64,000 nt of DNA from Amphibacillus xylanus NBRC 15112. Lineage in GTDB: Bacteria > Bacillota > Bacilli > Bacillales > Amphibacillaceae. The notes beneath the pieces were generated by a model. That model was not told the origin of the DNA. It saw nothing but the letters and a program-made list of their open reading frames with translations, and did not search any database. The stretch is taken from assembly GCF_000307165.1 (NCBI RefSeq), contig NC_018704.1, positions 496,001-560,000 of the forward strand, written 5' to 3'. The position numbers and the translations under genes were made by a program. Numbering within the stretch: position 1 is the stretch's first letter; each line of letters opens with the position of its first letter. Shown in pieces: positions 55,127 through 64,000 of the stretch.

Positions 55127-57046
55127 ATGAAGTACGAAGATTTAGCAAAGGACATTATTGAAAATGTCGGTGGTAAAGAAAACGTTCAAAGTGTGATTCA
55201 CTGTATTACTCGTCTTCGTTTTAAGTTAAAAGATGAATCGAAGGCAAATACAGAATACTTAAAGAATCATGACGAGATCGTTACAGTTCGACAAAGTGGT
55301 GGTCAATATCAAGTTGTTATTGGTAATCATGTGCCTGAGGTCTACAAGGCAGTCAGCTCTGTAGGTGGGTTTGAGTCTACTGGTCAAAGTCAACAAGACA
55401 GTGGAGAAAAAGGTAGTCTATTTAATCAATTTATTGAGATAATCTCAGGTATTTTCCAACCGATTCTAGCAGTTCTTGTCGCTTCAGGTATGATTAAAGG
55501 TTTCTTGGCACTTTTTGTCGCACTAGATGTACTTAATGCTGAAAGTGGTACTTACGCAATTTTTAATGCCATTGGAGATGGATTATTTTACTTCTTACCG
55601 ATTTTCCTAGGTTATACTTCAATGAGGAAATTCGGTGGTTCCCCATTTCTAGGGATGGTAATTGCAAGTGCATTAGTCTATCCAACGCTTGATCCATCAC
55701 TTGGCGGATTTGCAGCAAGTGAACCGTCATATATGCTTTTTTCAGGGACTTTATTTGAATCAGCAGTCCATCTAGAGTTCTTAGGAATTCCGGTTATTTT
55801 AATGACTTATGCTATGTCGGTAATTCCAATTATTATTGCGAACTATTTCGCTGCTAAACTAGAAAATGGTCTGGCAAAGGTCATTCCTAATGTCATTAAA
55901 ACATTTGTTGTTCCGTTATTGACGATGTTGATCATTATTCCACTTACCTTTATCGTGATAGGACCGGTTGCAACATGGGCAAGTCAACTGCTCGGACAAG
56001 GAACAACTTGGCTCTATGGACTAAGCCCAATTATAGCTGGTGCCTTCTTAGGTGGTTTATGGCTTGTATTTGTTATGTTTGGTTTACATTGGGGACTTGT
56101 TCCAGTTGCGTTAAATAACTTTGCTAGTCAAGGTTGGGACCCAATTCTAGCATTAATCTTTGCACACTCATTTGCACTAGCAGGTGCAATTTTAGCAATT
56201 TGGATTCGAACAAGAAGTGAAAAAATAAAATCACTAAGTTTCCCAGCATTCCTTTCAGCTATATTTGGTGTAACTGAACCAGGTATGTACGGTCTTGCTT
56301 TACCATTAAAACGTCCGTTTACTTACACGTTGATTTCATCTGCAGTTGGTGGTGCGATTATCGGTCTATTTGGAACTGTCGGTCATGAATTTGCTGGATT
56401 AGGTGTATTCCAGTGGCCGAGTTTTGTCCATCCAGAGGAAGGCTTAAATACAGCCTTTATGGGTTCAGTCATTGCTGTTGTCGTTGCGACAGTTTTAGCT
56501 TTCGTCTTAACTTATTTCTTCGGTGGAATTAATAAGCAAAATGAAGAATCCGTTGAACAACCTACTCAAGCAACAAATGCTGAAGGTATTCAAAGTGAAT
56601 TGATTGAATCACCTTTAAAAGGAGAGGTGCTTGAATTATCTGAGACTTCCGATGATGCGTTTGCTTCAGGTGCATTAGGAAAAGGAGTCGCGATTATTCC
56701 TAGTGAAGGGAGATTAGTTTCACCTGTCAACGGAAAAGTTTCAGCTTTGTTTGGAACTAATCATGCCATTGGAATTGAAACAGAGCATGGTGCTGAATTG
56801 TTAATTCATATTGGTATTGATACGGTTCAACTAAATGGACAGCATTTTAAAGCACATGTCAGCCAAGGTGATCAAGTTACAAAAGGTCAACTTCTAATCG
56901 AATTTAATATTGATGAGATTAAACAGGCAGGATATGATATTGTAACGCCAGTTGTCGTAACAAATAGCAATGAATATCAATCGATTGTACAAATTAAAAA
57001 AGGTCTAACACAAATAGGTGAGCCAATTTTAGATTTAGAAAGCTAG
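55127..57046 (+). CDS. Beta-glucoside-specific PTS transporter EIIBCA
   Basis: This 639-residue protein has all three domains. EIIB (residues 1-85) has the phospho-cysteine in SVIHCITRLRFKLKD. EIIC (about 95-470) has about ten membrane segments and LPLKRPFTYTLIS. EIIA-glc type (about 490-639) has the phospho-histidine in AELLIHIGIDTVQLNG. It imports and phosphorylates beta-glucosides such as cellobiose or salicin. It is followed 36 bp later by the matching 6-phospho-beta-glucosidase. Confidence 0.94.
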   Translation: MKYEDLAKDIIENVGGKENVQSVIHCITRLRFKLKDESKANTEYLKNHDEIVTVRQSGGQYQVVIGNHVPEVYKAVSSVGGFESTGQSQQDSGEKGSLFNQFIEIISGIFQPILAVLVASGMIKGFLALFVALDVLNAESGTYAIFNAIGDGLFYFLPIFLGYTSMRKFGGSPFLGMVIASALVYPTLDPSLGGFAASEPSYMLFSGTLFESAVHLEFLGIPVILMTYAMSVIPIIIANYFAAKLENGLAKVIPNVIKTFVVPLLTMLIIIPLTFIVIGPVATWASQLLGQGTTWLYGLSPIIAGAFLGGLWLVFVMFGLHWGLVPVALNNFASQGWDPILALIFAHSFALAGAILAIWIRTRSEKIKSLSFPAFLSAIFGVTEPGMYGLALPLKRPFTYTLISSAVGGAIIGLFGTVGHEFAGLGVFQWPSFVHPEEGLNTAFMGSVIAVVVATVLAFVLTYFFGGINKQNEESVEQPTQATNAEGIQSELIESPLKGEVLELSETSDDAFASGALGKGVAIIPSEGRLVSPVNGKVSALFGTNHAIGIETEHGAELLIHIGIDTVQLNGQHFKAHVSQGDQVTKGQLLIEFNIDEIKQAGYDIVTPVVVTNSNEYQSIVQIKKGLTQIGEPILDLES

Positions 57047-58525
<1,479 letters not shown>

Positions 58526-58573
58526 GTATGCTCGATTGCGCAAAAAAAAGATAATCAACGGTCATAAATAAAC

Positions 58574-58618
58574 AAACCTTCATTCAGGTAGGCTTTACTC
58601 TGAATGAAGGTTTTGTTT
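58574..58618. terminator. Bidirectional terminator
   Basis: AAACCTTCATTCAG pairs with CTGAATGAAGGTTT, with T-rich flanks on both strands. It serves the GH1 gene and the converging esterase gene. Confidence 0.85.
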
Positions 58619-58621
58619 TAG

Positions 58622-60469
58622 TTATTCTGTTGTAAATGGTGATGCTGGTAAGTTATCTTTGTTATAAAGGTTAGCATTTTCCGGGTTATCTGACCAACCA
58701 TAGCGAACATGCTTAGGATTTGTGATTTCTGGATGTTTAACGATAACTTTATTGTCTCTAATCTCAGCTTGAGCTGGTTTGAAAATGTTATCTTGTCCTG
58801 AAATAACAAAACCATTTAATTGATCGCCTTTGACTGTTAATCCAGCCCCAACATGATTAAAGGTAATTTCAATTTCATTACCGACCACCTGGTGTGACTG
58901 ATAAAGCGGTCCCATATATTCGATATTTTTTCCATATGCTAAAACATTTGCACATTTTGCAAGACGTTCACCAACGGTTTTCTTATCTTGAGGGTGAAGG
59001 TCATTGGCTTCTCCAACATCAAATGATACAGCCATTGCCGTATTTTTCACTTGTAATGATTTTAATTGTTCATTTCGTAATTTAGCCCAGTAGCTTTCGT
59101 TATCATCTTCACCAGTTTCTAAATTAGCTAGCTGTACGAATAGGAATGGGAAGTCACCAATTTGCCAAGTGTCACGCCAGTCCTGAACCATTCTTTCAAA
59201 TAGTTTATGATAACCATCAGGACGAGCTATGTTTGATTCACCTTGGTACCAAAGTACACCAGTCATTGGAAAATCAGAAATCGATGCAATCATCTCGTTA
59301 TACAATCCTCTAGGGAAGTATTGGAAGAATGTTTTTGGTTTAAGTCCTTCTGTGATAGCTCCAACCTTATATTTCCATGTTCCAGTTAGAGGTATATGAC
59401 CTTCACTCGTAATCAGTTCGTATGGCATATCCTTCACAAATCCACCAGTAGATTCAGTGCTAACTAGTCTTACTGTTACTGTGTTTTTACCTGGCTTTAA
59501 AATTCCTTTAGGTACTGGATAGCGTCTAGGTGGATATTTATATCCTGTATGTCCAACTAGCTCACCATTAAGATAAGTATGATCAGCATCTATTAAAGTA
59601 CCTAAACTTAGCGTTGTTTCTTGATCTTTAAAATCTTCTGGTAGATTAAAAGTCTTCTGATACCAAACTGCTCCTCTAATTGGCTCTAATTCTGTGTCTG
59701 CCCATGAGTTAGGTACATCAAATGATTCCCAAGTGCTTGTATCAGTATCTGGGTGATACCACTTTTCAACCATTCCTTGATCTTGTTGATTAAGATTTTG
59801 ATGCCAGTCTTGCTCACGTTTTTCTTCCATCTCAATCGTGTCTTTAATATATTGATCATCTTTACTTTTATCAAGAATCTCGTCATAGCCTCCGACTTCT
59901 CTTAAAGTTTCCTCACGCATCCAAGCTTCTATCGGAGTTCCACCAACTGCTGTTGCAATAAGTCCAATAGGCACACGATGCTTTCGGTAAATTTCTGCGG
60001 CAAAGAAGTAACCAATTGCACTAAAGTTCAATACATCTTCAGGAGTAGCCTTTTTCCATTCGCCACCAGCAAGCATTTCTTTAGGCTGATGGAAATTATA
60101 TACTTGAGGCACACTGAAATGTCTAATTTCAGGATTATTAACCGCTTTCATTTCTTCGGCAAATAAATCAAGTGTGCGATTTACAGGCAGCTCCATATTT
60201 GATTGACCACCAAGTACCCAAACATCACCAACTAAAATATCATCAATATGTATTTCTTCAGTTCCAACTATTTTTAGTTGATGAGGTCCGCCTGCTTCAG
60301 CAGGATCAAGTGTAACTGACCACTTACCATTTTCAGCTGCGACAGTTGTGTATGTTTTATTTAAAAATGTAACTTCAATTTTTTCGTTAGCTGTCGCTTC
60401 ACCCGAAATAGTTAATGGTTTGTTCCGTTGAATAACCATTCCATTACTAATTAAACTGGATAATTTCAT
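58622..60469 (-). CDS. SGNH-fold sialate O-acetylesterase-like / acetyl-xylan esterase
   Basis: This 615-residue protein has a beta-sandwich N-terminus and then the catalytic SGNH domain. Nucleophile block GGQSNMELPVNR is followed by GLIATAVGGTPIEAWM, the asparagine block GVLWYQGESNI and the DLHPQDK Asp-x-x-His block. A jelly-roll module (YQKTFNLPEDF...) is inserted at about residues 245-355. This is the layout of sialate O-acetylesterase-type enzymes from polysaccharide loci. The ATG at 60469 was chosen because it has GAGGTGAGG upstream; the GTG at 60478 overlaps it. No signal peptide; likely removes acetyl groups from imported oligosaccharides. Confidence 0.85.
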   Translation of the reverse strand: MKLSSLISNGMVIQRNKPLTISGEATANEKIEVTFLNKTYTTVAAENGKWSVTLDPAEAGGPHQLKIVGTEEIHIDDILVGDVWVLGGQSNMELPVNRTLDLFAEEMKAVNNPEIRHFSVPQVYNFHQPKEMLAGGEWKKATPEDVLNFSAIGYFFAAEIYRKHRVPIGLIATAVGGTPIEAWMREETLREVGGYDEILDKSKDDQYIKDTIEMEEKREQDWHQNLNQQDQGMVEKWYHPDTDTSTWESFDVPNSWADTELEPIRGAVWYQKTFNLPEDFKDQETTLSLGTLIDADHTYLNGELVGHTGYKYPPRRYPVPKGILKPGKNTVTVRLVSTESTGGFVKDMPYELITSEGHIPLTGTWKYKVGAITEGLKPKTFFQYFPRGLYNEMIASISDFPMTGVLWYQGESNIARPDGYHKLFERMVQDWRDTWQIGDFPFLFVQLANLETGEDDNESYWAKLRNEQLKSLQVKNTAMAVSFDVGEANDLHPQDKKTVGERLAKCANVLAYGKNIEYMGPLYQSHQVVGNEIEITFNHVGAGLTVKGDQLNGFVISGQDNIFKPAQAEIRDNKVIVKHPEITNPKHVRYGWSDNPENANLYNKDNLPASPFTTE

Positions 60470-60545
60470 TTTCCTCACCTCAAAAAGATTATATCACAAG
60501 GAAAGATATTCAACCTTATTAATAAACTAATTTTACAAATAAAGA

Positions 60546-60604
60546 TTGACATTAACTGATTACAAGTGTAAACTTAAATTAGATCAACGATTACAAGTGT
60601 AAAC
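60546..60604 (+). promoter_or_regulatory. cop promoter with two CopY boxes
   Basis: GATTACAAGTGTAAAC occurs twice, at 60558-60573 and 60589-60604, both with the cop-box core TACA-nn-TGTA. TTGACA at 60546-60551 and TAAACT 17 bases later make a candidate promoter whose spacer is covered by box 1. Copper released from CopY-type repressors would open it. Confidence 0.83.
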
Positions 60605-60638
60605 GAACTGTATTATATTTAGAAAAGAGGGAAGGTAT

Positions 60639-61088
60639 ATGACTGTCGATCATGAGATAAAAATATCAGACTCTGAATGGGAAGTTATGCGCGTTGTATG
60701 GGCGAATAATCAAGTGACTAGTAAAGAAATCATTGATGTATTAGAGCAAAAGAAAGCTTGGAAACCAGCGACAACTAAAACATTTATTGGTCGGTTAGTT
60801 AAGAAAGATATGTTACAAGTAGAACGTAGCGGTAAAAGATATCTTTACTCAACTGATGTGAACGAAGCAGATTTTGTTAAACATATGCTGAAAGATTTGT
60901 TTGAAAATGTTTGTAATCGGCAAAAAGGTGGTATGATTGCTTATTTACTAAGTCAAGTCCCTTTAAGTCATGATGATATAGAAAGCATTACAAGAATTTT
61001 AAATAAAAAACGTGACGAAGCAGTTGATGTTGTGCCGTGTAATTGTTTGCCAGGCCAATGTCACTGTAGAACGATTAAAGAAAAGTGA
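60639..61088 (+). CDS. copY: CopY-type copper-responsive repressor (BlaI/MecI family)
   Basis: This 149-residue protein has a winged-helix BlaI/MecI domain (ISDSEWEVMRVVWANNQVTSKEIIDVL...KTFIGRLVKKDMLQVERSGKRYLYS). The C-terminal Cys-x-Cys-x4-Cys-x-Cys motif (CNCLPGQCHC) binds Zn or Cu in CopY. Two cop boxes lie upstream of its own gene. First gene of the copYZA operon; RBS AGAGGGAAGG. Confidence 0.93.
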   Translation: MTVDHEIKISDSEWEVMRVVWANNQVTSKEIIDVLEQKKAWKPATTKTFIGRLVKKDMLQVERSGKRYLYSTDVNEADFVKHMLKDLFENVCNRQKGGMIAYLLSQVPLSHDDIESITRILNKKRDEAVDVVPCNCLPGQCHCRTIKEK

Positions 61089-61099
61089 GGAGAATCATA

Positions 61100-61315
61100 A
61101 TGAAAAAAATTAAACTTAATATAACTGGAATGAGTTGTAATCATTGTTTAAATCGTGTTCAAACGGCATTAACTGAGCTTGAAGGTGTAGAAAAGGCAAA
61201 GGTGAACTTAAAAAAAGCAACTGCTAGTGTAAAATTTGATGAAATGATACAAAGCCCTGAAGCTATAGCAAATGCAGTTAAGGAAGTCGGTTATCAAGCT
61301 GAAGTAGCAAAATAA
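61100..61315 (+). CDS. copZ: Copper chaperone CopZ
   Basis: This 71-residue HMA-domain protein has the metal-binding GMSCNHC motif and the ferredoxin-like beta-alpha pattern ([16 protein letters not shown]). The ATG at 61100 follows GAGGAGAA. An in-frame ATG 15 bases upstream overlaps the copY stop and lacks an RBS. It hands Cu(I) to CopA or CopY. Confidence 0.92.
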   Translation: MKKIKLNITGMSCNHCLNRVQTALTELEGVEKAKVNLKKATASVKFDEMIQSPEAIANAVKEVGYQAEVAK

Positions 61316-61334
61316 CACGAGAGGGGGACGTATA

Positions 61335-63797
61335 ATGCAAAATAAAACATTTACTGTTGAAGGAATGACCTGTGCCTCTTGTGCACAAACAGTTGAAAAA
61401 ACAGCAAGTAAACTCCCTGGTGTTGAAACAGCTCAAGTCAATTTAGCAACAGAGAAATTAACAGTGAACTATGATGAAGCAGTTTTATCGACTGAAGAAA
61501 TTGAAGAAGCGGTTAGCCGAGCAGGTTATCAGGTGAAGACAGCAACAAAGAAGCAAACGTTATTAATTTCAGGAATGACCTGTGCATCGTGTGCTCAAAC
61601 GGTTGAAAAGTCAGTGGCAAATCTTGAGGCAGTTAAGCATGCTGAAGTAAATTTAGCAACAGAAAAATTGACTGTCGAGTTTGATGAGACAGTGCTTTCT
61701 ACTGAACAAATTATTTTGGCGGTCGAAAAAGCTGGTTATCAAGCTAATGTTGAACTCGATTCAACAGACAACTCATACAGTGATGCAAAGCAAAAAAAAC
61801 TAAATCAATTAAACTCAATTTGGCGACGATTTTGGTTATCAGCCATATTTACGATTCCATTATTCTATATTTCTATGGGACCGATGATTGGCTTGCCTGT
61901 ACCATCAATCATTGATCCGGACCTCAATTCATTAAATTTTGCACTAACCCAATTAGTACTCACTGTCCCAGTCATGCTCTTAGGATTAAGCTACTATACA
62001 GGTGGCTTTAAAGCATTGTTTAGAGGTCATCCAAATATGGATTCTCTCATCGCCTTAGGAACGAGTGCAGCATTTATTTATAGTTTATCTGCAACCATTT
62101 TAATATGGAACGGTGATACAACTTACGCGCATGAGCTATATTATGAATCAGCAGCAGTCATTTTAACCTTAATTACTTTGGGTAAATATTTGGAATCCCG
62201 TTCTAAAGGGAAAACATCAGAGGCGATTGAAAAATTAATGGATTTAGCACCTAAAACAGCAACAGTCATTCGTGATGGTGATGAAGTAGAAATTGGCATC
62301 GATCAAGTTGTTGTCGGTGATTTAATAATTGTTAAACCAGGTGAAAAAATTCCAGTCGATGGTACGATTGTAGAAGGCCGAACATCAGTCGATGAGTCCA
62401 TGCTTACAGGTGAAAGTATTCCTGTTGAAAAGAATATTGGCGATTCATTGGTTGGGGGAAGCTTTAACAATAATGGAACGGTTAAATATAAGGCTGATAA
62501 GGTAGGTAATGATACTGCCTTAGCACAAATTATTCAATTGGTTGAAGACGCACAAGGATCAAAAGCACCGATTGCTAAAATGGCAGATATTATTTCTGGT
62601 TACTTTGTTCCGATCGTGATTGGCCTTGCCATTATTTCTGGCTTAGGTTGGTATATATCTGGAGAGTCAGGCATTTTTGCTTTAACGATAGCAATATCTG
62701 TTTTAGTCATTGCTTGTCCGTGTGCCCTTGGCTTAGCAACACCTACTGCGATTATGGTCGGTACTGGAAAAGGTGCAGAACATGGTGTGTTAATCAAAGG
62801 TGGCGCTGCACTTGAAACAACACATAAAATTGATATGGTAGTTTTTGATAAAACAGGTACGATTACAGAAGGTAAACCAGTTGTAACTGATATTATCACA
62901 GCAGAAGGCATCAATGAAGAGGAATTATTAATGTTAACAGCCTCAGCTGAAAAAGGTTCTGAACACCCATTAGGTGAAGCGATTGTTGAAGAAGCGGAGA
63001 AAAGAGCCTTAACATTTATGAATGTCGAAGATTTCTCGGCTATTCCTGGACACGGCATCGAAGTAACGATCGATGGTAAGCAACTGTTAGCTGGTAATAA
63101 AAAGTTAATGGTTGATCGAGGTATTACGTTAGACAATCTTAATGTGCAATCAGATCGCTTAGCAGATGATGGGAAGACACCGATGTATATCGCGATCGAT
63201 CGAAAAATTGCAGGGATTATCGCAGTAGCGGATACAGTTAAAGAAAACAGTGCTAAAGCAATTGAAAAACTTCATGAAATGGGTATAGAGGTAGGCATGA
63301 TTACGGGCGATAACGCACGAACAGCAGATGCAATAGCCAAACAAGTTGGGATTGATCGTGTTTTAAGTGAAGTTTTACCTGAAGACAAAACAAATGAAGT
63401 TAAGAAGCTTCAAGCTGAAGGAAAGAAAGTAGCGATGGTAGGTGATGGAATTAATGATGCACCAGCACTTGCCCAAGCAGATATTGGAATTGCGATTGGA
63501 ACGGGTACAGATGTCGCGATTGAATCAGCAGATATTGTCTTAATGAGAAGTGACTTATTAGATGTCCCAAGCTCGATTGAATTAAGTAAAGCAACAATTC
63601 GTAATATTAAAGAAAACCTATTTTGGGCATTTGCTTATAACGTATTGGGTATTCCATTTGCGATGGGAATCTTTTATATCTTTGATGGACCATTACTAAG
63701 CCCAATGATTGCTGGAGCAGCGATGAGCCTTAGTTCTGTTTCAGTACTTGCAAACGCATTGAGACTTAAGCGATTCAAACCATCACGCACTAAATAA
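61335..63797 (+). CDS. copA: Copper-exporting P1B-type ATPase CopA
   Basis: This 820-residue protein has two N-terminal HMA domains (GMTCASC with cysteines 13/16 and 83/86) and eight membrane helices. The actuator motif is MLTGES and the membrane site CPC lies in [13 protein letters not shown] (near residue 460). The phosphorylation site is DKTGT (near 504), with the nucleotide-binding SEHPLG and hinge [10 protein letters not shown]. It exports Cu(I). The RBS is GAGAGGGGG, 19 bp behind copZ. Confidence 0.96.
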   Translation: MQNKTFTVEGMTCASCAQTVEKTASKLPGVETAQVNLATEKLTVNYDEAVLSTEEIEEAVSRAGYQVKTATKKQTLLISGMTCASCAQTVEKSVANLEAVKHAEVNLATEKLTVEFDETVLSTEQIILAVEKAGYQANVELDSTDNSYSDAKQKKLNQLNSIWRRFWLSAIFTIPLFYISMGPMIGLPVPSIIDPDLNSLNFALTQLVLTVPVMLLGLSYYTGGFKALFRGHPNMDSLIALGTSAAFIYSLSATILIWNGDTTYAHELYYESAAVILTLITLGKYLESRSKGKTSEAIEKLMDLAPKTATVIRDGDEVEIGIDQVVVGDLIIVKPGEKIPVDGTIVEGRTSVDESMLTGESIPVEKNIGDSLVGGSFNNNGTVKYKADKVGNDTALAQIIQLVEDAQGSKAPIAKMADIISGYFVPIVIGLAIISGLGWYISGESGIFALTIAISVLVIACPCALGLATPTAIMVGTGKGAEHGVLIKGGAALETTHKIDMVVFDKTGTITEGKPVVTDIITAEGINEEELLMLTASAEKGSEHPLGEAIVEEAEKRALTFMNVEDFSAIPGHGIEVTIDGKQLLAGNKKLMVDRGITLDNLNVQSDRLADDGKTPMYIAIDRKIAGIIAVADTVKENSAKAIEKLHEMGIEVGMITGDNARTADAIAKQVGIDRVLSEVLPEDKTNEVKKLQAEGKKVAMVGDGINDAPALAQADIGIAIGTGTDVAIESADIVLMRSDLLDVPSSIELSKATIRNIKENLFWAFAYNVLGIPFAMGIFYIFDGPLLSPMIAGAAMSLSSVSVLANALRLKRFKPSRTK

Positions 63798-63802
63798 CAA
63801 AA

Positions 63803-63890
63803 AAGGCAGGGGCAAAACCCGCCGCTGAAATAAAGAAGCCGTTGGATTTTTACTCGAAGTAAAATTTCAACGGCTTTAAATATTTTTTCA
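63803..63890. repeat. Hairpin repeat with a GGCAGGGGCAAAAC end, related in layout to elements A and B
   Basis: Begins GGCAGGGGCAAAACCCGCC and contains a stem AAGCCGTTG/CAACGGCTT (about 63825-63880) enclosing the inner pair ATTTTTACT/AGTAAAATT. It matches the GCTGGGACAAAAC-plus-hairpin design of the array elements but has no 20-bp units. It also serves as the terminator of copA. Confidence 0.6.
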
Positions 63891-63906
63891 ATAAAAATAA
63901 GAACCT

Positions 63907-64000
63907 TTAAATTTTCATAATATCGGAAACAAGTTTGTCATCAAATTCAAATACATTATCAATCATCGTTTGTTCACTTTTATTGATCGTGCCACTTTTT
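63907..64000 (-). pseudogene. Fragment of a hemolysin/CorC-like CBS-domain membrane protein
   Basis: The minus strand from 63999 reads SGTINKSEQTMIDNVFEFDD then KLVSDIMKI and a TAA at 63907. This is the conserved segment that comes just before the CBS pair of UPF0053/TlyC-CorC proteins (…MI-NVFEFDD--V-DIM). The protein should continue with TPR and two CBS domains, but it stops beside the repeat element at 63803-63890, so the gene looks truncated. The 5' part lies beyond the window. Confidence 0.6.

Overview
The window is AT-rich, low-GC Firmicutes DNA. AGGAGG-type ribosome binding sites, OmpR-type regulators, a ykoK-type Mg2+ riboswitch and a CopY/CopZ/CopA operon point to the family Bacillaceae. 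A complete V/A-type ATPase operon next to genes for xylan and beta-glucoside breakdown (GH120, GH9, GH1, SGNH and feruloyl-type esterases) fits a fermentative, possibly halophilic or alkaliphilic, plant-fibre-using bacillus of the Amphibacillus/Halolactibacillus type. That placement is an inference.

Layout. 1-2.9 kb: the end of a BceAB-type ABC exporter followed by a YxeA-like protein. 3.2-9.8 kb: a TPP-riboswitch-controlled thiamine-pyrimidine salvage operon (tenA-thiZ-thiX-thiY), bracketed by inverted copies of the same IS150-like end and followed by a decayed IS3-family element. 10.2-15.6 kb: a damaged defence island with an internally deleted IS30-type transposase, a truncated and frameshifted hsdS, then two intact genes: a GIY-YIG nuclease-like protein and a 982-residue DUF262/HNH protein resembling modification-dependent restriction enzymes. 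16-17.6 kb: a type B carboxylesterase. 17.6-18.5 and 32.4-33.1 kb: two copies of an unusual repeat element, each with an IR-like end, a hairpin leader and a long array of exact 20-bp units. 18.7-31 kb: a frameshifted lipoprotein, a papain-like protein, an AraC/GyrI regulator, a two-component system followed by an ECF sigma factor, a hydroxyacid dehydrogenase, a choloylglycine-hydrolase-family enzyme and a GH120 beta-xylosidase. 31-36 kb: a MATE pump, a MarR-MFS pair and an esterase. 36.1-44.6 kb: the nine-gene V/A-ATPase operon. 44.7-50.6 kb: YeiH with a divergent LysR regulator, GH9, a dihydrouridine synthase, and a degenerate region holding a second, broken YeiH fragment. 50.2-55 kb: HxlR/CatE, an M50 protease, and MgtE behind an M-box riboswitch. 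55-60.5 kb: a beta-glucoside PTS, 6-phospho-beta-glucosidase and an SGNH esterase. 60.5-63.8 kb: copper resistance operon with two cop boxes. The window ends in a fragment of a hemolysin/CorC-like gene beside another repeat element.

The most unusual material is the pair of 20-bp array elements. Next come the DUF262/GIY-YIG defence pair and the thi operon boxed between inverted IS ends. No tRNA or rRNA genes and no CRISPR array were seen.
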